Source: Apricaphanius iberus (Eukaryota > Chordata > Actinopteri > Cyprinodontiformes > Aphaniidae). Taken from it: a stretch of 64,000 bases of DNA. The translations under genes and the position numbers were made by a program. This document shows, in pieces, positions 35,701 to 47,700 of this stretch (positions within the stretch are counted from its first letter, which is position 1; every line of letters begins with the position of its first letter). The notes beneath the pieces were generated by a model. The model ran no database searches. It was not told where the DNA came from and worked only from the letters and a program-made list of their open reading frames with translations. The DNA lies in NCBI GenBank assembly GCA_028564705.1, contig JAPXFQ010002085.1:952001-1016000 (forward strand). The letters are read 5' to 3'.

Positions 35701-38700
35701 ACTAAAGCAACCAAAAGTTTCTACCTGCAGTCCAAGGTGACAGATACACCTCAACTCAAAGAAACAGGAACTAAAACATGTCCTTTTTTTAGTTAAATTC
35801 ACCTTTACTTGGTTGTAATTTAGATGCTGAGAAATACTCATCTCTAAAGTACATGTATATATATAGTTTTTCTCTTACGTAACATTTATTTTGTTAATAT
35901 TGTTGTTAATACAGAAAAACTGAGCTTTTCTTTTTTATCATTTTGCAGTACACTTCAGTAGGATGTAACAGGTAAAAATAACTAGCTTAACACAATATAC
36001 TGACATGTATTAACTAATCGTTCAGCAAATATCTGCATGCAAAAACAGCTCAATGTACAGTTTCTTTAGTAAAAACAGCTAATCTTCTTAGGTTTTACTG
36101 GTTTGCTGAACATTCAGCTCTCTGCAACATACGCACATGGCCTAAAATCAGCCCTGGTCGAGGACATTTGTCTAAAAGGAGAGCCTTTGTCTACTCTGGC
36201 TTAGCGCAGGTAACAAAAATTTCGAGTCAGCTGCTTGATTTTTGGTGTTGTCCCATGACCCTCAGGATATTTGGCCTGGGCAAAGAAAGTTATTTGCAAG
36301 ATGCCTTGCAACTGCAGCTTGCCAAGTCAACCATGATAAAAGACAGGAAGCTGTTTCACTTTGCCATCAGGGTGAACAGTAAATCACAAACAGGCCAGAT
36401 TTAATCACAGATTCTGACTTTCTGTCTGACGGTTTCTGTCGTAAACTTTTTGAAATAAAAAATCATCTGTTTCACACCTATGCACTAGTTTGTGTTTACC
36501 ACATAAAATCCCAATAAAATGCAATGAGTTTTGTGGCTGTAACGTTATAATTGTGGAACTATTTTGGTAGTATGAACGCTAATTAATAAATACAGGATTG
36601 GTTTTACATATCAAAGGGATGATCAACAAGAAAAAGCATTTTTCCTGCAAATTCTCTGATTTAGTCTGTTGTTTTCAGAAATATGTTTTAAACAAATTTC
36701 CCATGTACTCATGTCTTTAAAAACTATTTTTTATTCTGTTTAGGTATGAAGTGAGGGTAGAGGCTTGCACAGTGCTGGGGTGTTCCTCCAGTGACTGGTC
36801 CCCTGTACTCACCCTGGAGGCTCCCCCTGCTGGTCAGCCAGCACCGCTCTTGGACCTCACCTCTGACCCCCGTACCGGTCTGCAGACGAGCTTTCTTCTC
36901 ACCTGGTCCCCCCCCGGTCACTCGAATGGAAGGATCTTACATTATGAGGTGCACCGCAGGCAGCATGCGTCGGACACAGACGAGACGGGCACAGCAGCAG
37001 TTGTTTACAAAAATGTGTCTACAACATTTAGAGACAGCGGACTCCAGCCTTACACGACATACCAGTACCAGGTAAGAAGAAAGGACCATTTTGAAGAGTT
37101 CATTTGTAAAGTGATTAACCTGAACCAGTGTTAAATGACTCTGAGAAGGAATTTTAAAATGCAGGCTGGAACAGAAACTTAAACAACTCAATTCATATAA
37201 AACTGAGTAAAATATTAAACCATGAGCCTTGTTGCAACACTAATGTGACTATCACATCACAGGTTTTGCATTAAGATCTATTGTCTTAAAAACAATAGCA
37301 TCATGCTACAGCAGCATCATATCCAGCACACATTATCTCCAACAATCACAGAGACACTAACACACATTCACATAACTAATCAGACAGGTGTTAAATGGAG
37401 CAGTCCATAATAATGCTGTTGTGCTTGTGCATTGGCACGCTAATTGACAGGTTAGCCCTTTGGAAGCAACAATAACATTAGCATTCCTGCCTGTCAGACG
37501 TATGAGCCGAGGCCAGAGAACGGATGTAATTGATTGAGTTTGCCTGATTGTGGTGCCGTCTTTATTTACGAGACTTCTAATTTATGACATGAGGAGGGAG
37601 GGAAGGAGGAGCTTTGGGAGATGACGAGCGGGCAATGGAATCATTAATCACTGGGCCCTCTGAGCACCCCCACTTCCTGATTACCAGCCAGCCAATCGAA
37701 TTAACTGTTAGCCTGCTTGGTAACAGAGCTTGTATCGGAAAGACCTTTTAATGGTGACCGCTACATGTCCCTGGAGAATTCGGCAGTGGAGGGGGGGATG
37801 AAGAGGGTGGAGAAGATGGCATGTGTGAGTTGGTGATGAACACCGGTTTATCGTGGTACTCTGTTAGAGCGAGCATCAGGGAACAGTCTGAATTTTTCAC
37901 TTTTTTTTTCAAATTTTTATCTCAGTTTTCTGTGGTTTCATTATGTTGTATCTCTTTACTTTACATTAGCTTTTCACTTGGCCATCCACCTGTTTTTAAT
38001 TCTGTGTTCATATCTGCACACTGCACTTTCCTTGCTTGCGTTACAGGCGTACACAAGGACGAGTCAGTTCAGTGTAGCACGCCACAACTTGTAGAGAGGA
38101 ATCATATTAGGCTAATTACACTGGGTCATAAGCTCCTATTGACAGCTTTATGCGTGCTTTTAATTACTGCCCACTTTCACACAACTTAGCCCCTTCACCC
38201 CAAGTAGATGCACCTGCCAAGTTACTGTATCGGCCTATCAGAGCACTAAAACCCAGCCTGCTGTCCCGCCATCCAATAAAAATGCTCAAATCCTGCCTGG
38301 AAGTGTACTGAAGTCGTTTGTTGCCATGGCGGCTCTTTTGCTGCCGTGACAGCTAACAGGATATATTTTTATTTTGTGTCTAACAAGCCAAATCATTGCC
38401 CAATAGGAGGCAAGAAGACAGGAGTGGAGAAAAGGCAGTAAAAAGTTTGTAGATGATATAAGGACAAAGGCAAGATTTGTACCTTTTTAACACTGGACCA
38501 AGGGCGAGGTGATGTGGGCTGACTTTAAATTTGAGCATTTATTCCCTGTTTTGACTGTGTGGCACACATTTTTTATTATCACTCAAAGTCGTGCGTCATG
38601 CTGTGGTCTTAACTTTGTTCCTATGAAAAGGAAGAACATAGATGTTGCTGGGTAAAAATGACCAATTTTGCCTCATTGGAATCCAAACTGGTTAGTTAAA

Positions 38701-41700
38701 TCAAATGGATGGATGGATGGATAGATGGAAGGGATGGATGGATATCATACCTGGTTTGTATGTATGTGCTGATATCTGTTATTCCTAAATGAATAGATAA
38801 AGGAATAGTTGTAGTCTGGACTTCAAATAAAAGAACTAACTCATCCTGTTTTGTTTAATCTTGAAAATCTTACTTTTAATAAAATAACCTGTTATGATAA
38901 ATCCATATTTTAAGTAGTATTTTCTGCAAAGCTTTCTTTTTGTTGTAGGATGTAGGCTCTTCTGTCTTTTCATTGGACCTTTTTGTTTTTGCAAAAATAC
39001 TTTTCAGAGACCTCTGCTTTTAATCATCTCGCTAGTTTGTGAGTTTTTTTTTTTAGCAGAGACGTATCATGGGCCCAAAGCAAAAGTCCTGACATGCATC
39101 AAGAGAGCATTATAACCTGATTTACTAGAGATAATCCGGTCAATTTTTCAAAATAAAATATTGTTTTGACTTGGTTAATAAATAAAATGTTAAGACTGTA
39201 AGTTATTCATTCTTTCAGTGTGGTGTGCAGCCCTCTACCAAAGGACCCACGACACGGGGGTTGGAGACATTGGTTCTAGGGTATTCACTCAGTGGATAAA
39301 ATAAAATGCATGCCCCACTTTTCAGATTTTATTTGAAAACCATTTATCGTTTCTTCTTGCATTCTTCATGTGACAAAATATGAAAAGGTTGAAGGGATAT
39401 TGATAGGTTTGCAAGGCACTATAGTTTTCATCGCTAAACATTTCAATACCTTTTCATAAACTTCAAACAGTAATTAGAACAAATCTAGAAAAAGTATTAC
39501 TGAAGAATATTCCTACTAACTCTTGTCCTACCAGTCAGATCCTTCATATTTAAAATATGAATAAATGTAAGTGCTTTCAGGCAGATGAATATGTTGACAT
39601 GGACATTTGTGATCATTTTCATGTTGAACCTCACTTTAACATTGTATTCAAAATGTAATTAAAACATCCATGTTGATGGGGTATTTTTTATATATTTTTT
39701 TCACAAAGAACCACTTTAGTATATTTTTACTGCAATACTAAAACTAACAGATTCATAAACAAACAATGTAAATGATTAGGAAAAAATGGTTGTGATGGAG
39801 AAAAGCCTCTTTGTCAGAATTAGGTTAATTAGATACTCATTGAAAAGGCAAACCTGTCACTGTTGAAAACTACATAAGGATGTTGTATCATAAAATCTGA
39901 CGACCACTGTTCCATGTTTTATCTGTGAACAACATTGTGATTTTCTGGAGGCCCAAAGTCCTATAAATTATTTCCAACACTTAAATAGATATCAAGTTTG
40001 TTTCCTGAGGAGATTATGCATTGCTTTTTGAGATCATTTGGCCTATTTTATGTTGTCCAGCATGTTTATACATATTAACTATATGTGAAAAATGTTACCT
40101 TGTAAAGAAAGTAGAAAGTAGGGCTCGGCAATATGGCCTCAAATCTATATTGCAATACAATCTAAACCTTATGCGGTAACAATATGTATTGCGCTATATC
40201 CCTTTTTTCTTTATATGTCAAAATGACTGCTTATGAAAATTCTCACTTTCCATACACACTGCAGCAGAACAACTTCTAAAAGGTGTAGAATACCATTTAA
40301 AGAACATTAATTGTTCAAAATCCATTAATTTTTTTCAAAAATAATACAACAGAATTTCTCACGAAATTGATAAAGAAGATATTTTAAGTAAAATTAAAAG
40401 GGAATATTAAAAAGATAAAGTTAAAAATCGTCTCCTTTCCTGGTTACATTTAATATTGCTCAAAAAGAAATCTGCACATATTTGATTTAAAATGATTCAA
40501 GTTCGACAGGTTTTTGTTTTCATTAAATTAAAAACAACAAACTTTAGAATTTTAATATCTATTGTGAAGACAAACATTGAACATGGTGCAAAGTATGCAT
40601 AACCACGGTATAGTCAAAATCTCCACCTTTGGCAAAATTTATATAATTTCTACCTCATTTCTTTTATATTGTCCACTACTACTAGGGAGGAAAATCTATT
40701 CTCTAACTATGACATATTTACCTGGGACTGATGTTTATTAATGAGTATCTCACTTTCAAATCAATAAATTGAAATTAAGAATGATAATTCTTTTGTGTAC
40801 ATTGGCATCACTTAAAAGCTAAGAAGTAGATACAATATCACTCTGGTCTAGAACTTCTATCCTGCTTCTCCTTCTTGCATCTTCACATCTTTTAATCCTT
40901 TCCTCCTCCTCCTGATCTCCAGTCTCTTCATCTTCAGCTCTTCCTTCCCCTCTCCCTCCTCAGTCCATCTGTGCTGTCACTTAGATCAATCAGTCTGATT
41001 GATTACGGCCTAATTGACTATTATTGAGGTTAATTCAACTCTTAGCACACGTGCAAGCGTATGCATACACTCACAAATCTTGCCTTCATAGCCACAAACA
41101 ACAAACCATACACACAGGGACACACTTTCAACACTAAAGCTCAAAGCCATCCATCTGCCTTCTGCACCACTTCTGACAGGCTACAGATGACTTACACATG
41201 CAAATATCCACCCTGCCTGACCCTGCGCTGTGTACACCCTCTAATTATACCCAACACAAGCACACAAATAAGATTACTGTGTATGTGTGTGAATAACTCC
41301 TTGATGAAGGTGAAAAGTAATTGTCATGCAGATATGTTAGTATTGGGCTGTATGGTGAAAAGGTTTTGCTCTCAATGCTGATGGTAGTTATGATGGATGG
41401 TGCAGTGAATTGACTCGTGCTCATCTGTTGGTCCGGTGGCTATTGGTTAATTAAGAGAAGCCTTCCTCTGTAAGACTTCATAAAATGCATTTTAAATTGC
41501 TGAAGAGAGAGTTGGGAAATAGTTTACAGCACATACTGTCTTTCTTTTTCTATGTGTGGTTTGATCGCATTGTTGTGTGGTTGTGTGATTTGTGATCAAC
41601 AGGTGTGGGCTGTAAATTCAGCTGGGTATGCTTCCAGCCCGTGGGTCAGTGGGAGAACAGGACCTGCCCCGCCTCAGGGTGTGGGGCCACCTATTTTCTT

Positions 41701-44700
41701 GGATGTTTCATCCACCTCAGCTATTGTGGACATCCACCCTCCTGCCCAAACCAACGGGATTGTGAGCCTCTTCAGAGTGTTCTCACTGGACCACAACAAC
41801 CAGACTCTGGTAACAATTGTGCTACTGGACTAAATAGACACTAAAACCAAATTTGTAATTACATTTTTACTGAGTTTTTTTTTTGTTCTTACCTTCTGCT
41901 TCATCTTTTTGTTATGCCACCAAAGCTTTGACGTTTACTTATTCAAAATTAAAAAAATCTAAACTTCATCTCATCCGGCTTCTTTTCTTTTTCTGCAGCT
42001 CTCAGAGGGCACATCCCATCAACAGAAACTTCATGGTTTACGTCCTTACACTCAGTACTGGGTGGGAGTTGAGGCTTGTACCTGTTATCAGGTAAAATAT
42101 TATACGTGTGATTCTACATAAGTCCATACTTGCCAACCCTACCCGGGAACCTCCCGAATTTCCGTGCCCCTCCCGAAAATCTCCCGGGGCCACCATTCTC
42201 CCGAATTTCTCCCAATATTTGACGGTGTCGCATATCATGTACACTCCCTGTTTTGTGATGTGAGAGGGATCGAGAATGAAACGTGTTACAGTTTCTTCAT
42301 TCCGGACATGAAAATCCATCACGTTTGGCGAAAGTTGCCGTTTTGAATCAAAAATAGGTCACCTACGTGATTCTTATGTTTATGAGGAAAACAATAAGTG
42401 ACGCAAGGTGTAGCAGCGAGCCGCAAGTTTTCAGAAGTCTTTGCATTTGGTCTGGCAAAAACCAACGTTAGTGTCAAAATCAACAGACTGATTGCTTTCT
42501 TAGTTTGTGCTGCGACCAAAATTAGAAAAAATACGTTCTCACTCTCTCCCGACATAGAGACTCCTACGAGTTTTTGGACGGATTAACAGTGACTATTCCT
42601 AACCTCCTAAACTCCTCAGCGCTGCTGAGCAGGGGCGTATCCAGGAAGTTAATAAAAAGGGGCTAAAAGGGCCCAGGATGACACTGTAGCACCAAAATAA
42701 AAGCAGAAGTGTTCTTGTAGTGGGGACCCAATCTGAGCAGTAGATATGTTAAAATTACAATTTAAGGTAATTTTATTTTGCTAAGGTTTATGTGACAATG
42801 TGATATGAAAGCATATAAAATCAAATTGCAACTTTTTTACACAAAAGGTTTTTCACCAAAAAGTGGAGGGACTGTTTAATTTCTTAACTTACATTTCTTA
42901 ACTTACATTACAAACAACCTCCAAGAACCCTGAGCAGGGATGAAGGAGCACACACCCTTTCTCACACATGGGGTTCAGTGCGCCACAAGACAACAGACAG
43001 GAGGGGGCGTACCAGCTCCCTGTGGGCTGTTATTTTTTCAAATAAATAAATACTCTAAGATTCAAGTATTCTTAATAATTATAATTATACGCTTTTGATA
43101 GTCTCCCTAATTCTGAGGTCTCAAGGTTGGCAAGTATGCATAAGCCTAGTTCATACTTCTCTATCAGCAAGTTTAAACTGTTACCCACACATATCAATGG
43201 AGACATTTTTAGTTCAGACTGCTCTATTGCCTGGGGAATCTTGCAAAGCAGTTCAGCATCACAACATCAGGGGGTGCAGCGTTTTTCTGGGAGGGTCCCA
43301 GCAGTCATGTCGCCAGTTCACAGTAGTGTTACTTGATTAATTGCCTCTTCTTTCAGTGCTCAGCAAAGCTTTAGGAGAAGAATATGATGAAAAGCTTATC
43401 ATTGGCTGTTGTAATGGACGCTGAACACTCTTAAATTGTCTTCTGTAAGATTCTCTTCAATCTGCTCCATGTACGCTGCTTGATATCTTCAGCCCTATTA
43501 TTTATTTTTATTTTTTTGCAAATGGTAATACTGTTGACAAATTTAAAAGGAGTGTTGTGCTGCCCCATCACAGGCTTGCTTGCGCTGTCAATTCCGGCTA
43601 ACTTTAAAAAAAACCTGCCGTGTCTGTCGCTGTCTGCAGACCTGCTGCAGAGTGCTAGCATCGATGGCTGATGTCATGTCTCTGCACCCCCACTGACGGG
43701 GAAGTACTGTATTCTCCTGTTTTGAACCATGTGACCTGAAATCCGGTGCAGCTTTTTTATGGATTTTTACAGCTGATGGCCAATAGAGAGCCTCCTCGAT
43801 CTGTGGATTAAACAAGCTACGTCCTTTACCTTAATGAATACCGTGCCTTTAAGAGGCCGGAAGAAAGCGAGAGAGAGGAGGAAGTTTGTGTGAACATTGA
43901 AAGTAAACGTGGAACAGAGAGACATTACAAGAGCGAGATGGTTGGCGAAAACAAGTTTTCATACATAAACCATCATTATTTATTATTTTTTTTTTTTTAT
44001 TTATTTTTTTTTTAACGTGTCCTGTCTAGCAGTATGCTACTCAGAATTGGTGTCTGAGTACCAAGTACAAGCCCAACAGTTTTACTTTCCCAAGCAGAGT
44101 ATTACAGCTTCGCTGTAGTACGCCACTTGATGTATATGTATGAAAAAATCTTTATTAGTGATTACTGTGGGTTCAATTTCCTGACGTCATGGACATTAAA
44201 CTGAGACAAGAAGGGAGAAAGGAAGAAGGTGAAGAAAAGAAACCGGACCAACAGAGGGGCGAACCGACGACACAAGACAGGGAGGCAAACAAAGAACACA
44301 AGAAAACATCCCAGTCCTCCACCTCTGCCGGACGGCAGAGAAACAGTAATACAAAACAAAAACAACAAACTGTACAGAACCAAACCAATAGTTCGGATCT
44401 AGTAGAATAAACAAAGAATTATACATTCACTACACACAAGCATTGATTAATGAACATAATACAAATGTTTCTGGTAAGCTCCTGTGAACAACTAACTAAT
44501 GATGATAACCTCAGCTTAAGATATGTCCGTCCTCACCTATGTCCCCACACCTATGTGTGTGCGAGCATGCAGGTCTGAATAAGGTTTCCCCATGCAAGTG
44601 ATTGATAGCTGGTGTAAGGAACCGTCAATCCGTCCTACAGGAATCGGCACAGACATGGAGGAGGCAAGAGATGTATGCATCCAGGGTCCCACAGAGTACA

Positions 44701-47700
44701 GAGTCCACAGGCGGATCAGCGCAGGGTCGATCACCCACCAAGAGAGGAAGAGATGCAAGTCCCAGGGGAGCACCCACCACCCGCAATGCTGGGGCCCGAG
44801 AGATCGCAGTGACGAGCCCAAGGGCCCCCCGCCGCCACCGCAGGCAAGGAGGACCCGCAGCCAACCGACGGACAACACACGCCGCCGCCACCCCGGACCA
44901 ATACCCACCGCCAACAACCCGGCCCGCCTCCACACATCCACACGCCAGGGAGCCACAGCAAGAGCCACAGCGGATGTACGCCCTCCCCAGGCCGCGCCCA
45001 GCCGGCACCTGGACATCCAGATCTTCCAGCTCCAGGGTCCAGATCCCGCCCCACGTGGGGCGCCAAGATCAGGGGCCCAGCCAATGCCGGACAGCCCCAC
45101 CAGGCGAACAGACCAGCCAGCTGAAGTCCTGGAACCGGCAGGAGGACTGGGCGCCAGGCACGGTCCCCACCGATCCACCGGACGGCACCAACCTATTCTA
45201 CAACCCCGGCACCCCCATAAGAGGTGCCCCAGTCAATCCAAGGAGGACATCGGCCCGAAACAGCGGCCGCCCGACACACCGGACCACCCAGGACCCGCCC
45301 GACATGCACCAGGACCGAGCCGGGCCGCAACCGGGACCCCCAGCCCCATGCATCGAGAGTCATCATCAACCAGCGGGCAGGAGCAACCATCACCGACGGG
45401 GAGTGACGGGGAGGGAAGAAGATGCATCAGGCCAGAGAGCAGCCAAACACCCAACCTGACAGGTAGACATAGACAGACAGAGACACTCATACGTACCCTC
45501 CCTCTCATGCGTACACATTCTTACAAATACAGGACATACGAAAAAAGGACGCTATACACTCATTCATACCCCCCATACGTACACTATACTCCATACTCCC
45601 AGGCCCAGGGATAGACGCCCCATTAGAGAACCCTGCCCCTGCACCCAGGAGACAGACCCCTTTGCCCACCAGGACGGGGACAAGTAGACCGCCAAGGCCC
45701 CCACACCCGCAAGAGCAGCCCACCAGCCCAGGACCCCGACCAGAAGGCGTGATGTTCTATCCGGGCTCCGACCCCTGATGGTCCAACGAACAGGGGTGTG
45801 GAAAGACCCCCCAGCCTCTCTCCCCCAGCTCAATGTGGTGTTGTTGCGTGTTGTTCTAATGTGCACTTAAAACAGAGGGGGGGGACATGGGAATACTGCC
45901 GGGTACCCCCATCTCCCCCCCCGGGCCCTCAGTGTCTAGATGCGTTTAACCAGTGGGTGCCGGCACCACAGGCGAGGCCCCCCAACGGGGGGCCTCGCCT
46001 GTGGCGCCACACCGCCAGGTCCCTACATGTGCGTTCCCTGTAAATGTTGCAAGTGTAGTGTCTAAGTTGCTCAATAAAATCGGGACCCAGGCCGCCACCG
46101 GGTAGCGAAGACGGAAGCTCCATCCCGCACCCCAGTGACGTGCCCACGTCCCAAGGCCTTGTGAATGGTAGAATGAAGGAGCAGGTGGACAGAGGCATGG
46201 GGATGGGGAGAAAATAACTGGGGTGACCATTGCCAACCCCAGGGAGCCAGCTCCCCTGCTGACTCCAATAGGCACCCCCGTTCGGCCCGATCCACCAGGG
46301 GTGGGAGGCCCCAGCACGTCCAGTCGGGGCCCACGGCAGCGGTACCCCCGAGCCCCATGGGGGCCCCGGCAATCCACCAGCCCCCATGCCAGGGGCATAC
46401 CTAAATCCTTCCCAACATTCACACTGCTAACAAAACACATGTCACTAGACACCCAGGTTGAGTTTAGCCCCCCCTCACCCTCAACGCCCTCCCCCCAGCC
46501 CAGACCCCCCCAGAGCAGCACAGCACCAAGCCAGTAACCCGCGTCCGCCAGCACGACCCCTCTAAGGCGCCGCATGCAGCCACTAGGAGTCACCACACAA
46601 AGCCCCCAAAGTCCCACCCCAGGCGAGGGTCTCGGCACCTATCGCCGAACCGCAAGCGGACCCACCCCCAAGGACCTCCCCGCAGTCACCATCAACCCTT
46701 AAGCTCCACATCGGCAACCGTGTCCCATAGAACGGAATCAAGGGCCCGACCCCACTAGGTGATGGAACTGATCAAGGGTGACCAGAAAGATTGATCAGAT
46801 GTGGAGGCAGATGCCGTTTCTAGACCAATGTAATCCAGAAGGAGATCTCTATATTGATTAATATTCAGAGTATTTTTATTTTTCCAGTTCAAGAGGATAT
46901 TTTTCTTAGCGATGCATAAGGCGATGTAAAATAATTGCATAGACTTTGTATCCATGGTAACTTCATCTATATTTCCCAGCAAGCAAACTGTGGGAGCAGG
47001 TGTGATATTACATTTCAGACACTTTGATAGATCTTCACATATCTGGTACCAATATTTCTTAACAGGTGGGCAGAACCAAAGAGCATGAATATAATTGTCT
47101 GGTAGATTGCTTGTACATTGTAAACAGGTATCAGACGGCGTATAACCCATCTTGAACATCCGTTGCCCTGTATAATGCACTCTATGAAGGATTTTATATT
47201 GTATTAATCGTAGATTAGGATTCTTAAGAAATTTAAAGGTTCTTAATGAAATTTGAGACCAGAGGTTTTGGTCTATTGAGATGGACAAGTCCATCTCCCA
47301 TTTTGAAATAGGAAGGGCTATTGATTCATCTATTCTATTTAATGTTTTGTATATTTTAGATAGCAGTTTGGGAGGGTTAAGATTAAGGAAGTCTAAAACT
47401 TTTCCTGGAATTTGTAAATCAACTGTATTGAGCCTAAATTTATTTTTTATAATTGATTTAATTTGTTGGTATTCTAAGAATTTATTCTTGTTAATTCTGA
47501 ATTGTGTAACCAATGTATTAAAGGGGATAAAGTCTGTTCCATCAAATATATGCTCCAGGTATTCAATTCCTTTACAACTCCAGCCTGGAAAGTTAATAAT
47601 GCATAAACCATCATTATGGAAAACAAAGAAATAGATATGAAGTCGCTTTTAACTTGAAGGTAGTCTATCTGGCTTTTAAAGCAGGAAATAGAGTGCTGGC

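Larger units (their letters stand above)
37072..41602 (+). other. ush2a: ush2a intron, 4.5 kb
   Basis: Mostly unique sequence. 37400-37760 is less AT-rich and has several TAATTG/ATTAAT-type words (see findings). An ATGG microsatellite lies at 38704-38743. A Tc1 terminal remnant lies near 39285-39420 ('ttcagattttatttgaaaac'). A possible hAT end ('gggctcggcaatatggcc') lies near 40122. No exon was recognised. Confidence 0.5.
43980..47601 (-). mobile_element. L1/Tx1-type LINE, copy 2, 5-prime truncated, intact target duplication
   Basis: A minus-strand insertion of 3.6 kb flanked by exact 16-bp repeats CATAAACCATCATTAT (43964-43979 and 47602-47617). Its 3-prime end starts with a T-rich run (the A tail) at 43980-44011. 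It carries the terminal hairpin at 44097-44123, a GC-rich 3-prime region and the C-terminal part of ORF2. Same family as 12793-16860, in inverted orientation. Exact duplication and an open ORF2 remnant suggest it is the younger copy. Confidence 0.9.

Noticed and set aside
37821..38189. 122-codon open frame in an intron
   Set aside because: Hydrophobic low-complexity translation without a domain or suitable splice sites, and the flanking exons join in phase without it.
38704..38743. Possible CRISPR-like or satellite array
   Set aside because: A simple ATGG microsatellite with no spacer structure. The organism is a vertebrate.
44592..45614. 340-codon open frame on the plus strand
   Set aside because: It is antisense to the GC-rich 3-prime region of LINE copy 2, where stops are rare by composition. 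It has low-complexity P/R/T-rich translation, and overlapping long frames exist in several other phases.
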